Assembly (NCBI GenBank): GCA_029565685.1
Contig: JAKQNR010000017.1
Location: 62,001-126,000 of the forward strand
Source: a bacterium
Lineage (GTDB): Bacteria > Zhuqueibacterota > Zhuqueibacteria > Residuimicrobiales > Residuimicrobiaceae
DNA length: 64,000 nucleotides
Direction: 5' to 3'
In this document: positions 53,272 through 64,000 of the stretch, one piece after another
Position numbering within the stretch: position 1 is the first letter of the stretch
Layout of the letters: each line of letters starts with the position of its first letter
Notes under the pieces: model-generated
What the model was told of the DNA's origin: nothing
Database searches by the model: none
Seen by the model: the letters and a program-made list of their open reading frames with translations, nothing else
Position numbers and translations under genes: made by a program

Positions 53272-55257
53272 TCAGGATCCGGTTCGTTTCGCGTCTGCGA
53301 CAAAAAAGAGGCAGAGCGCAGCAAAGAGCGCCAGGGCCAGCAATTGACCGCCGGAGCTTTCGGCCCAGTGCACCGCCAGGATGGGCTGGACCAAAGAGGC
53401 GTTGTCAAAGCCTACGTATTTCAGGAACGCCGATACCACGCCCATAATGGCGCCGCCGGCGATAAAGCCGGAGGCGATCAGCGTGCCTTTCTCTTTGCGC
53501 AGTGTATTGAGCGATTCATCCTTGGAGGCATTGGACACCAGATAGGCGATGATGCCGCCGGCCAGCAGCGGCGTGTTCAGTTCCAGGGGAATATACATGC
53601 CCAGAGCAAAGGCCAGCGGCGGAACGCCGATCATCTGCAGGATCAGAGCAAAGATCGCACCGACGATGTACAGCATCCATGGCGCCGGTTGATTGGACAT
53701 GAGCGGCTTGATGACTGCGGCCATGGCGTTGGCCTGAGGAGCGACCAGGGCGTTGGGGCCTTCGAATCCATAGGTTTCGTTCAACATCATGATGACAAAG
53801 CCCACAGAGGCGGCGGCGACCAGAGTGCCGAGGAATTTGAATTTCTGCTGATTCACCGGCGTATTCCCCAGCCAGTAGCCGATCTTGAGATCTGTGATAA
53901 ATCCACCGGCCATGGACAGCGCGGTGCAGACCACCCCGCCGATGATCAGCGCGGAGACCATACCCGAAGTGCCGGTAAGGCCGACGCGCACCAGGATCAG
54001 CGAGGAGAGGATCAACGTCATCAGCGTCATGCCGGAAACCGGGTTGGTGCCGACGATGGCAATGGCGCGCGCCGCCACCGTGGTGAACAGAAAAGAGATG
54101 ATTAGAACGATGAGCAGGCCGACGATGGCCTGGGTCCAGTTGTGTACTACGCCGAATTGAAAGAACAGCAACAACAGCAGAGCGGTCAGGGCGATACCCG
54201 CGGCGATGGCGCTCATGGAAAGATCCCGGCTGGTGCGACGGTCATCCGCTGCGTTCTTTTTGCTTTTACCGGTAAGCTCGTGCCAGGCCAGCTTGAGAGC
54301 GCCGCCGATGATTTTCGACGAACGGATGATCCCGATGATGCCGGCGCAGGCGATGCCGCCGATGCCGATGTGGCGCACATAGGTGAAAAAAATCTGCTCC
54401 GCGGACATGGAGCTGATCAGTTGGGCGGTGTTGCCAAAGGGCAATGCCAGATTCTGGCCGAAATAATAGACCAACGGCACCAGCAAAAACCAGGAGACAA
54501 ACGAGCCGGCGGCGATGATGGCCGAGTACTGCAGGCCGACGATGTATCCCAGACCCAGCACGGCGGCGCCGACGTTGATGCGGAACACCAGCTTCCATTT
54601 ATCCGCCAGATCGGCGAGAAAAGGCACGGCGCGGGAGGTAAACACCTCACTCCACCAATGAAAGGTGCCGATGATGAAATCATACAGACCGCCGACGATC
54701 ATGGCTTTGATCAGCACTTTGGCCTGGGTGCCGCCCGACTCGCCGGCAACCAGCACCTCGGTGGTGGCTGTGGCCTCAGGAAAGGGAAACTGTCCGTGCA
54801 TCTCTTGGACGAAATATTTGCGGAATGGAATCATAAAGAGAATGCCGAGAAAACCGCCGAACAACGAAGCCAGAAAGATCTGATAAAAATGGATTTCCAG
54901 TTTGAGAATATAGATGGCCGGAATGGTGAAGATGGCGCCGGCCACCACCACGCCTGAGGCGGCGCCGATGGATTGAATGATGACGTTTTCCAGCAGTGCG
55001 TCTTTGCGGCCCAGAAACGCTGAGGCGCCGACCGCGAGAATGGCGATGGGGATCGCTGCTTCAAACACCTGGCCGATCTTTAGGCCCAGATAGGCTGCGG
55101 CCATGGAAAACACCGCGGCGTAGATCAATCCCCAGATCAAAGAGTAGCGGGTGACCTCCGGCATTTTCCGGCTCGCCGGCACCACCGATTGGTACGACTC
55201 ACCCTCTTTGAGTGGGCGATAGGCATTTTCAGGCAGGGTACGTTTGCTCGGCTCCAT
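53272..55257 (-). CDS. OPT family oligopeptide transporter
   Basis: Polytopic membrane transporter of 661 residues. The start is the ATG at 55257 with AAAGGAG upstream. RPLKEGESYQSVVPA precedes the first helix, as in bacterial OPT proteins, then YSLIWGLIYAAVFSMAAAYL, the GLKIGQVFEAAIP segment, FPEATATTEVLVAGE and about 14 further hydrophobic stretches. Such carriers take up small peptides or metal-peptide complexes by proton symport. First gene of the three-gene minus-strand unit; divergent from the lipoprotein gene. Confidence 0.92.
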   Translation of the reverse strand: MEPSKRTLPENAYRPLKEGESYQSVVPASRKMPEVTRYSLIWGLIYAAVFSMAAAYLGLKIGQVFEAAIPIAILAVGASAFLGRKDALLENVIIQSIGAASGVVVAGAIFTIPAIYILKLEIHFYQIFLASLFGGFLGILFMIPFRKYFVQEMHGQFPFPEATATTEVLVAGESGGTQAKVLIKAMIVGGLYDFIIGTFHWWSEVFTSRAVPFLADLADKWKLVFRINVGAAVLGLGYIVGLQYSAIIAAGSFVSWFLLVPLVYYFGQNLALPFGNTAQLISSMSAEQIFFTYVRHIGIGGIACAGIIGIIRSSKIIGGALKLAWHELTGKSKKNAADDRRTSRDLSMSAIAAGIALTALLLLLFFQFGVVHNWTQAIVGLLIVLIISFLFTTVAARAIAIVGTNPVSGMTLMTLILSSLILVRVGLTGTSGMVSALIIGGVVCTALSMAGGFITDLKIGYWLGNTPVNQQKFKFLGTLVAAASVGFVIMMLNETYGFEGPNALVAPQANAMAAVIKPLMSNQPAPWMLYIVGAIFALILQMIGVPPLAFALGMYIPLELNTPLLAGGIIAYLVSNASKDESLNTLRKEKGTLIASGFIAGGAIMGVVSAFLKYVGFDNASLVQPILAVHWAESSGGQLLALALFAALCLFFVADAKRTGS

Positions 55258-55420
55258 ACGTTCTCCTTTACTTGGTACATGGTTGAAAAATATAGAAAAT
55301 ACCATGTGATAAAGCAAGGATAAAGTGGGAGAACGGGACAGCGGCTGGGAGAAAAATCGTTTCATAAAATTGAGAAAAAGTTTATATTACTGCAAAGATG
55401 TCGGTAAAATCGGATGCCCT
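55258..55420. promoter_or_regulatory. divergent promoter region with dyad
   Basis: The interval separates the OPT operon and the lipoprotein gene. A perfect inverted repeat, ACATGGT at 55277-55283 and ACCATGT at 55301-55307, flanks an AT-rich 17-base spacer. Its position suits an operator, but no regulator can be named. Confidence 0.35.
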
Positions 55421-56128
55421 ATGCCTATGAAGCGAATTGCCTTGACTGTCATACTAGCCGGACTGGCGGCCTGTGAGCCGGCGTTTAACGATAAGGTTGA
55501 CGTTCAAACGCTGCTGTGGTCGGATACGACCGAGGGCCTGCCATCAGCGCAACTTTATGTGCACCGGGAAAAAAACCCCGAGGCTGTGGTTTTGCTGTCC
55601 TGCAGCTCCGCCGCTGTCCAGAACCAATGGCAGGACACCGCGGTGCGTATGGCTGTGCAGGGCTATCTGGTTGTCGCGGCAGTGCTTCCCAGTGAGGGGG
55701 GAATGAAGGAAAGAGCGGTCAGCGCTTTGCAACAGGTGATCATCCGGTTGCGCCGCGAGCATCCGCATCTCAAGCTTGGCGTTGTGTCGGATGCCGCCGG
55801 CGCCATGACCTGCTTACAGGTGGTCGTTCAGGACTCGGCCGTGAGCGGGACGGCATTGCTGACGCCTGGAAAAGAGATCGCCGGTCTGGACAGCCTCTGG
55901 CTTGACTCTTGGCAGGGGCGGCCGCTTTTGCTGCTTTCAGCCGGTGAACAGACGCCGCAGGATTCTGATCCGCTTTCAGCATGGTATGCCCGCCTGCCTG
56001 AGCCCAAGAAAACCGTCTGGTTGGCGACTCGGCAGAGCGGCGCGGATCTGCTGTATACGGACCGCGAACCGATCATCCGCCGCACGTTGGTGCTCTTTTT
56101 TGACCGGCACCTGCGGGGAAAAGAGTGA
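55421..56128 (+). CDS. lipoprotein of unknown function, hydrolase-like fold possible
   Basis: A 235-residue protein with ATGs at 55421 and 55427 just before a lipoprotein signal (MKRIALTVILAGLAAC, lipobox LAAC). The rest has alternating strands and helices (EAVVLLSCSSAAVQNQW, GYLVVAAVLPS, LKLGVVSDAAGAMTCLQ, PLLLLSAGEQTPQDSDP) like an alpha/beta hydrolase, where SDAAGA would sit at the nucleophile elbow but lacks the usual Ser. It is therefore probably a non-catalytic relative or unrelated. Convergent with the sigma-54 response regulator gene. Confidence 0.6.
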   Translation: MPMKRIALTVILAGLAACEPAFNDKVDVQTLLWSDTTEGLPSAQLYVHREKNPEAVVLLSCSSAAVQNQWQDTAVRMAVQGYLVVAAVLPSEGGMKERAVSALQQVIIRLRREHPHLKLGVVSDAAGAMTCLQVVVQDSAVSGTALLTPGKEIAGLDSLWLDSWQGRPLLLLSAGEQTPQDSDPLSAWYARLPEPKKTVWLATRQSGADLLYTDREPIIRRTLVLFFDRHLRGKE

Positions 56129-56147
56129 TTCTCTTTCAATGGTGTTT

Positions 56148-57572
56148 CTAGTTATTATTCGAACTGATCGGCGTTTCCTGTTTCGCCGGCTGATGCGCGC
56201 GCAGCGTTTCTGATTTTATTTTGTGCTTTCTGATCTTGAGGTGGAGGTTCTGCCGCGGCATTCCAGCCAGCCGCGCCGCCTTGGATATATTGCCGTTGCT
56301 CTGGATGAGCAGTTTGGTGATGTACTCTTTTTCAAACAGATCCTTGGCTTCTGCATAGGGATACAAGGGCAGGGTTTCGAGGATATGGGTTTCCGGCGCT
56401 TTCAAATAGTCCGCCGGCAGCTCCTCAGGCCCGATCCAGTCGGAATCCGAAAGCGCCACCAGCCGTTCGATGACGTTCTCCAGCTCGCGGACATTGCCGC
56501 GCCAGTATTGTCGTTGCAGAATGTCGATGGTGTCCGGTTTTAAGTAAACGCCCAGATGATTGTGCTTTTTCGAAAACAGGTGGACAAAGTGGCGGATCAA
56601 CAGTGGGATATCCTCACACCGTTCACGCAACGGCGACACTCGCAGCGTGATCACATTGAGACGGAAATAGAGGTCTTCGCGGAACGTGCCCTCTTTGATC
56701 ATCTGCGTAAGATCACGGTTGGTGGCCGCGATGATCCGCGCTCCGGTGGTCAGCACTTCGGTGCCGCCGATACGGCGGAACTGCTTGTCTTGCAGCACTC
56801 GCAGCAGTTTAACCTGAAAGGAAGAGGTGGTGTCGCCGATCTCGTCGAGAAAGATGGTCCCCTTGTCCGCCACTTCAAAGTGACCTTTGTGGGTGCGGAA
56901 CGCTCCGGTGAAAGAACCTTTTTCATGACCGAACAGCGTGCTCTCCAGCAGGGTATCCGGAATGCCGCCGCAATGAACCGCGATAAAATTATTGTTGCGA
57001 TGCGGGCTGAGGGAATGGATCATGCGCGCCACCACCTCTTTGCCGGTGCCGGTTTCGCCGGTGATGAGGATGGTTGAATCCAAGGGAGCGATTTTCTGAA
57101 TCAATCGCTTTAAATCCGTGATCACCCGTCCCTGGCCTACCAGTGGATAGCTGTCGGCGATCATCTGTTCGAGCTCTCTCTGCGACTTGGCTGCAGCGGA
57201 CGTCTCCGGCTGTTTCTTGAATTGCTCTTCGACGAACCGGACCACCTGGCTGGGCTGTTCAAGCGGCTTATCGACGATCCCATCCGCGCCATGCTTGACG
57301 CATTCGACCAGGGCCGGCGTTTCCAGCCGTCCCAGCAACACCACGAGCAGGTTCTGCCTCATTGTCTTGATCTCGGAGATGCTCTTGATCAGGTTGCCGT
57401 TAAACAGGTGGACGTCCAATAAAACGCCGTCATAGGCTGAAGCCTCCTTCAGAAGGCTGAGCCCCTGTTCAACGTCTTCGACTACGGCAGCGGTGTGTCC
57501 GGCGGCGGTGAAAACCTTTGAGAGTCTGTGTGCATTTTCGTCCGCGTCGATGATTAAGAGTGACTTTTTCAT
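56148..57572 (-). CDS. sigma-54-dependent response regulator (NtrC/AtoC family)
   Basis: A 474-residue regulator. The start is the ATG at 57572. Receiver domain 1-120: acidic pair in IIDADEN, phospho-acceptor Asp53 in LLDVHL, Lys102 in DKPLEQP. AAA+ core: Walker A GETGTGKE at 172-179, GSFTGA at 219-224, Walker B IFLDE at 240-244, REDLYFRLN, PLRERCEDIP. C-terminal Fis helix-turn-helix: GNISKAARLAGMPRQNLHLKI. No sensor kinase is adjacent, so the partner is elsewhere. Its own upstream region carries a sigma-54 promoter match and a dyad, suggesting autoregulation. Confidence 0.94.
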   Translation of the reverse strand: MKKSLLIIDADENAHRLSKVFTAAGHTAAVVEDVEQGLSLLKEASAYDGVLLDVHLFNGNLIKSISEIKTMRQNLLVVLLGRLETPALVECVKHGADGIVDKPLEQPSQVVRFVEEQFKKQPETSAAAKSQRELEQMIADSYPLVGQGRVITDLKRLIQKIAPLDSTILITGETGTGKEVVARMIHSLSPHRNNNFIAVHCGGIPDTLLESTLFGHEKGSFTGAFRTHKGHFEVADKGTIFLDEIGDTTSSFQVKLLRVLQDKQFRRIGGTEVLTTGARIIAATNRDLTQMIKEGTFREDLYFRLNVITLRVSPLRERCEDIPLLIRHFVHLFSKKHNHLGVYLKPDTIDILQRQYWRGNVRELENVIERLVALSDSDWIGPEELPADYLKAPETHILETLPLYPYAEAKDLFEKEYITKLLIQSNGNISKAARLAGMPRQNLHLKIRKHKIKSETLRAHQPAKQETPISSNNN

Positions 57573-57640
57573 ATCCTGTTTTCCTCTGCTAGAATCAGCC
57601 GTGGTGAGCGCGGGACTCACCCTTGATCTGCAGACGAGAA

Positions 57641-57656
57641 AGCAAAAGCTGTGCCT
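57641..57656 (-). promoter_or_regulatory. sigma-54 (-24/-12) promoter match
   Basis: On the minus strand AGGCACAGCTTTTGCT: GGCAC and TTGC with GG and GC separated by exactly 10 bases. The expected start is near 57630, leaving a leader of about 58 bases before the response regulator start at 57572. Confidence 0.6.
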
Positions 57657-57685
57657 GTTTTGTAAAATATTCGCCGCAGTCAGGC

Positions 57686-57712
57686 TTTATTGTCTAATTT
57701 AACCACAATAAA
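57686..57712. promoter_or_regulatory. inverted repeat, candidate activator site
   Basis: Perfect 8-base arms TTTATTGT and ACAATAAA separated by 11 bases. Centred about 70 bases upstream of the predicted sigma-54 start and between the regulator and sbcD, a suitable place for the regulator's own binding site. Confidence 0.45.
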
Positions 57713-57836
57713 AACAAATTATATTTTCGACGCTTTCCAGCCGGAGCCAAAGGCCGGTCGGGATCATGCGCCATTGTTTAACCCATGCCACAGTTTCCGA
57801 GATTTGGGTAGACCCATGTCCCATGCAGGAGCATCC

Positions 57837-58939
57837 ATGCGACTGGTTCATTTTTCCGACACCCATCTAGGGTTTTCCGAATACTACCGTACGGATCCGC
57901 AGACCGGGCTCAATCAACGCGAACAGGATGTGTATCAGGCGTGGGAGCAGGCCATTGCACTTATCCTGTCGTTGCAGCCGGATCTGGTGCTGCATGCCGG
58001 TGATCTGTTTCACACGCCGCGGCCCAACAACCGCGCCATCCGCGTGGCCCTGGAGGGCATTCAAAAGGTCAGCAGCGCCGGAATCCCGATGGTGATCGTC
58101 TCCGGCAACCACGAAACGCCGCGCATCCGCTCAACCGGTTCCATCTTTGAATCGCTGGCCCTTTTCCCAAACGTGTTTCCGGTTTATGAAAGCCGGTATG
58201 AATGCCATATCATCCATACGGTGGCGGTCCATTGCATTCCCCATTGTTCTCTCACCGAGGAACTGGAGGCGGCTGTCAACGCTGTGACCCGCTGCGAGGA
58301 CGCGGCCCATCAGGTGCTGGTGACCCACGGCGCCTGGAGCGGCGGCAGTTATGGGATGGGCGAGTTCAACGAGCAGCGGCTGCCGGACCTGGATGCCGCC
58401 GCGGCGGGTCCGTTCGATTACATCGCCCTGGGTCATTACCATAAACCCCTTGCCATTCGCGAGCACATTCGTTACAGCGGATCCACGGAGCGCACCAGCC
58501 TGTCGCAGAGCGAGCATCCCTGCGGTTTGCTGGAAGTGGACCTCGCCTCGGGCAAGAAAAAATTTTTTGAGCTGGTCACTCGTCCGATGCTGCGGCTGCC
58601 GGCGCTGCAGTGCCGCAAGCTTTCCGCTGCGGACATATACCAGCAGGCGGAACGGTTGAGCCGCGCCTGTCCGGACGGCGCTGTGGTTCAACTCACATTG
58701 AATGAGGTCAACCCCTCGGTCTTTCTTCAGCTCGAGACCGCTCGGTTGGACAGCCTGTTCGAGCATGTGCTGCAGCTGGAAAAGATCATTCGTCCGGCGG
58801 AAGCCGAAGATGCTGTGCATCGTGTCAACGAACGCATCGAATCCCTGCCGGTGGAATTCGGCCGTTATCTGGAGGCGGTGGAGGAGCCGCACTGGGACAA
58901 ACAACGGTTGATGCAATTGGGTTGCCGGTATCTGGACGT

Positions 58940-58943
<4 letters not shown>
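57837..58943 (+). CDS. sbcD: DNA repair exonuclease subunit SbcD (Mre11)
   Basis: Calcineurin-like nuclease of 368 residues that with SbcC cleaves hairpins and blocked DNA ends. The start is the ATG at 57837, seven bases after AGGAG; the frame is open for 49 codons further up but without a start signal. Metal-binding motifs in order: HFSDTHLGF, VLHAGDLFHTPRP, VSGNHETPR, LVTHGAW and ALGHYHKP. The C-terminal capping region follows from about 270. Its stop overlaps the start of sbcC, as expected for a complex made in fixed ratio. Confidence 0.95.
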
Positions 58944-61342
<2,399 letters not shown>

Positions 61343-61354
61343 AGAGGCGGTGGG

Positions 61355-62359
61355 TTAGGCGCCGGTCTCTTTGCGCACGCTCGAGATGCTCAATCCCTCC
61401 TTGGAGAGGATGATCAGACCCAGAATCAAAATGGGGAAAAAGTTGATGCCGTGCATGACGAACGCGTAGGTCAGGGCCGGGCTGGCCGGCACGCCGAACA
61501 GCCCCAACGAAACCTGACAGAGATAATGATAGGTGCCCACATAACCCGGTGAAGACGGCACAAGAACGCCGAAGGTGGTGATCACCAGCAGCACCAGCGC
61601 GGCTGTCCAGGGCAGCTGATAAAGGCTGATGAAATCAAAAGCGTACAGCACCAGTTGAAAGATCATGCCGTAACAAGCCCATAACGCGATCGACTGCAGA
61701 GTGACGATGAGATAGTGGGATTTTTTCTGCAGCGGCAGAATGCCCTGAATAAAAGAATCCAGCATTTCAGTGAGCTTGGCTGCCAAGCCAACTGAGAGCG
61801 GGCGGGTGATCCGATCCAGCAGACGCAGAGAGAGTGAGCGGTATTTTTTCATCAACATCAGCAGGACGAACAGCAGTACGACCAGAACGCCTGTGAGATA
61901 GCCGCCGGTCTTTACCCATTGAGGAAACGGATATACGATCATGGCGACAGCCAGGAGCAACAGCATGGCGAGTACATCGATGATGCGTTCGATTACGATG
62001 GTGCCAAAGGCGGCGGTGGCGGTGAGCGGCGTCTTGCGCGCCAGCACATAGGCGCGAACGATTTCACCGAGATGGGCTGGAAGAAAAATATTGAACAAAT
62101 ATCCGATCAGCAGCGAATTGAACAGCGGCGTCATCGCCACGTTTTGCAAAGGCAGGAGAAAATAGCGCCAACGCCAGGCTCGCAGCCATAGGCTGAGCAG
62201 GATGACGGCGATTGTGGGTAAAACATACCAAAAGTCCACTGTGGTCAGAGCAGCGGCCATGTGTTTGAATTCCACTCGGCGGAACGCCAGATAAAGGAAC
62301 AGCAGGCTGAACAACAGGCCAAGGATCAGCTTCCAGTGGTGGAGATTTTTTTTGATCAT
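61355..62359 (-). CDS. flippase-like membrane protein (LPG synthase TM / AglD family)
   Basis: Integral membrane protein of 334 residues, start ATG at 62359 with GGAG upstream. It opens with WKLILGLLFSLLFLYLAFRRV followed by WYVLPTIAVILLSLWLRAWRWRYFLLP, then PLFNSLLIGYLFNIFLPAHLGEIVRAYVL in its usual place, read here as GYLFNIFLPAHLGEI. About eight membrane helices in all. The family covers the membrane part of lysyl-phosphatidylglycerol synthase and lipid-linked sugar proteins; no aminoacyl-transferase domain is attached. Role likely in lipid or glycolipid movement. Confidence 0.87.
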   Translation of the reverse strand: MIKKNLHHWKLILGLLFSLLFLYLAFRRVEFKHMAAALTTVDFWYVLPTIAVILLSLWLRAWRWRYFLLPLQNVAMTPLFNSLLIGYLFNIFLPAHLGEIVRAYVLARKTPLTATAAFGTIVIERIIDVLAMLLLLAVAMIVYPFPQWVKTGGYLTGVLVVLLFVLLMLMKKYRSLSLRLLDRITRPLSVGLAAKLTEMLDSFIQGILPLQKKSHYLIVTLQSIALWACYGMIFQLVLYAFDFISLYQLPWTAALVLLVITTFGVLVPSSPGYVGTYHYLCQVSLGLFGVPASPALTYAFVMHGINFFPILILGLIILSKEGLSISSVRKETGA

Positions 62360-62453
62360 GAAGAGCTCCGGCGAATCGCTGAACATCGGTTTGGACGGCT
62401 TAAAGTACTAACAATTCAAGATTATCCAAAGCGAATAATAGAAGGAGGTGCGA

Positions 62454-63278
62454 ATGTCGCTCCAACGTCCCTTGGGGTTGTTCATAGTGTGTGATGAAGC
62501 TCTGCCCGCCCGTTTGCAGGCCGGCCGGCAGCTGTCCATTCCCACCGCACAGATATTGGCGCCCGGTCGGCGCGACCGCTTGTCGGCAAAGGCGCTGGCC
62601 CGCCAATTTGAGGAGGCGGGCATGCAGATCACCGTAGTTTTCTGTGGGTTCAGCGGCGAAAGTTATGCCGATATTCCCACAGTGGCTGCGACCGTAGGTC
62701 TGGTGCCGCCGGCGACCCGGTCCCAGCGTCTGATTGAGGCTAAAGAGATCTCTGATTTTGCTGCTGAATTGGGGGTCCCGGCCACTGCACTGCATATCGG
62801 CTTTATCGGCGATGAACTCGATTCACCGGAGTATCGCGCCATGGTCGCCACCGCTCAGGAGCTGTGCGATCATTGCCGTAAGAACAATCAGAGGTTGCAC
62901 TTGGAAACCGGTCAGGAAACGGCCCAGGAGCTGCTCAAGTTCATCGCCGAGGTGAACCGGCCCAATCTGGCGGTCAACTTTGATCCGGCCAACATGATCC
63001 TGTACGGTTGCGGCGAACCCCTGCCTGCCCTGAAGCTGTTGGGACCGCTGGTAAAAAGCGTGCATTGCAAGGACGCCAAATGGGCAGCCCATCCGGGAAA
63101 GGAGTGGGGCTTGGAGGTTCCGCTGGGCGAAGGCGATGTGGATATGGCGGCGTTTATCCAGGCGCTGAATGAGATCGGCTATGCCGGACCGCTGACCATC
63201 GAGCGGGAGATCGTCGGCGACCAGCAGCTGCTGGACATGCAAAAAGGGGTGGAGCTGCTCAACCGACTGAATGTCTGA
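62454..63278 (+). CDS. sugar phosphate isomerase/epimerase (xylose isomerase-like TIM barrel)
   Basis: A 274-residue TIM-barrel protein of the AP_endonuc_2/xylose-isomerase-like superfamily. The start is the ATG at 62454, five bases after GAAGGAGG. Metal ligands are recognisable: Glu in LHLETGQETA, Asp in NFDPANMILYG, His and Asp in VKSVHCKDAKW, and Glu in LTIEREIVGD at the end. GEGDVDMAAFIQALNEIGY is the usual sequence before the last strand. Cytoplasmic. Substrate probably a ketose, inosose or sugar phosphate; no neighbouring catabolic genes narrow it. Confidence 0.88.
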   Translation: MSLQRPLGLFIVCDEALPARLQAGRQLSIPTAQILAPGRRDRLSAKALARQFEEAGMQITVVFCGFSGESYADIPTVAATVGLVPPATRSQRLIEAKEISDFAAELGVPATALHIGFIGDELDSPEYRAMVATAQELCDHCRKNNQRLHLETGQETAQELLKFIAEVNRPNLAVNFDPANMILYGCGEPLPALKLLGPLVKSVHCKDAKWAAHPGKEWGLEVPLGEGDVDMAAFIQALNEIGYAGPLTIEREIVGDQQLLDMQKGVELLNRLNV

Positions 63279-63409
63279 AACAGCGCCCGTCGAGAGGCTT
63301 GCTCCTGTGTTTGCCGCTCAAGCGGCGGCTATGGATTCAAATTCGCTTGCTTCCGAGGCATAAAAATTTTATCTTAGCATGAAAAAGGTACCGTAAACCG
63401 GGATGAGCC

Positions 63410-64000
63410 ATGAATCTTATCACCAAACATAACCGCAAAGGACGGCTGATCGCTGTCGAGGGATTGGATGGGTCTGGAAAATCCACCCAAGTTTATCTGC
63501 TCAAGCGCTGGCTGGAGCTGGAGGGATTTAAGGTTTTTTTCACCGAATGGAATTCTTCGGTCCTGGTAAAAAACGCTACCAAAAAGGGCAAAAAGCTAAA
63601 TTTGCTGACGCCCACCACGTTTTCGCTGATTCATTGCACTGATTTCGCCGATCGCTATGAACGCCAGATCTGGCCGTTGTTATGCGCCGGCTATCTCGTG
63701 CTGGCGGACCGGTACATGTTCACCGCCTTTGCCCGCGATGCAGCGCGCGGTTGCGATCCGGAGTGGGTGCGCAATCTTTACAGTTTTGCGTCTTTGCCGG
63801 ACATCACTTTTTATTTCAATCTGCCGCCCGAGATCGCCATCAACCGCATCCTCGAAGGCCGTCCGACGCTGAAATATCACGAGGCCGGCATGGATCTGGG
63901 CTTATCCACCGATCCGTATCAGAGCTTTCGTCTGTTTCAGGGCATGATCCATGAAAAGTACAGCCAGATGATCAGAGAGTTTGACTTTATCTCCATCGAT
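63410..64000 (+). CDS. thymidylate kinase-like protein, 3'-truncated by the window edge
   Basis: The first 197 residues of a P-loop kinase of the dTMP kinase family, which phosphorylates dTMP to dTDP. ATG at 63410; the frame runs off the window. Walker A is VEGLDGSGKSTQ near residues 16-27; LADRYMFTAFARDAARG carries the DR(Y/H) motif that binds the base and phosphate; LPDITFYFNLPPEIAINRI is the next core strand and LEGRPT the start of the lid. The 30-residue stretch NSSVLVKNATKKGKKLNLLT is unlike standard Tmk, so this may be the divergent thymidylate kinase-like branch rather than the essential enzyme. Confidence 0.85.
   Translation, partial: MNLITKHNRKGRLIAVEGLDGSGKSTQVYLLKRWLELEGFKVFFTEWNSSVLVKNATKKGKKLNLLTPTTFSLIHCTDFADRYERQIWPLLCAGYLVLADRYMFTAFARDAARGCDPEWVRNLYSFASLPDITFYFNLPPEIAINRILEGRPTLKYHEAGMDLGLSTDPYQSFRLFQGMIHEKYSQMIREFDFISID

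Overview
The window is a stretch of ordinary, densely coded bacterial chromosome with about 50 protein genes, one tRNA and several rho-independent terminators. Several secreted proteins end in a type A C-terminal sorting domain of the type IX secretion system (PNPFN...SGVY...). Together with dockerin-like and cohesin-like proteins, an S46 dipeptidyl peptidase, an SbsA-type Ig lipoprotein and a moderately high GC content, this points to the FCB superphylum, most likely an uncultured lineage near KSB1/Calditrichota. That placement is an inference from gene content; no rRNA is present.

Layout. 1-7.3 kb: cell-wall and secreted hydrolases (amidase, S9 peptidase, Ig-like lipoprotein, alpha/beta hydrolase, Tat-type LD-carboxypeptidase). 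7.4-10.8 kb: three consecutive secreted modular proteins, two with dockerin-like ends and one with a T9SS sorting domain. 10.9-12.5 kb: four-helix-bundle protein and M24 peptidase. 12.7-15.4 kb: GH28 pectinase-like enzyme next to a UroD/MtaA-type methyltransferase. 15.5-19.4 kb: surface polysaccharide genes (Wza-like exporter, WecB, RmlB). 19.7-24.4 kb: NadE, a nucleotidyltransferase/CDP-alcohol phosphotransferase pair, and a GMP synthase lacking its amidotransferase half.

24.5-30.8 kb holds the least explained locus. Four co-directional minus-strand genes encode a sigma-54 activator without a receiver domain, a receiver-like protein that has lost its phosphorylation site, a 1131-residue protein of no recognised family with a Gly/Ser-rich loop, and a 326-residue protein of no recognised family. 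A sigma-54 promoter match and a tandem enhancer-like repeat lie between the activator and the rest. 31-36.6 kb is looser: long non-coding gaps, a PMT-like glycosyltransferase, a decaying SGNH-hydrolase pseudogene, a secreted N-acylglucosamine 2-epimerase-like protein, and tRNA-Lys(CTT).

36.7-41.9 kb: nitroreductase, SfsA and carbamoyltransferase with overlapping ends, a GHMP sugar kinase, and MutY with a Nudix end. 42-50.7 kb: S46 peptidase, methyltransferase, DUF4332 protein, ArfB, a CocE-type hydrolase with a T9SS tail, an ABC-F ATPase and a secreted YhcH protein. 50.7-55.3 kb: glycosidase-like propeller, MurG-like glycosyltransferase and OPT transporter in one minus-strand run. 55.4-63.3 kb: lipoprotein, a second sigma-54 regulator with its own sigma-54 promoter match and upstream dyad, SbcD-SbcC, a flippase-like membrane protein and a sugar isomerase. 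The window ends inside a thymidylate kinase gene.
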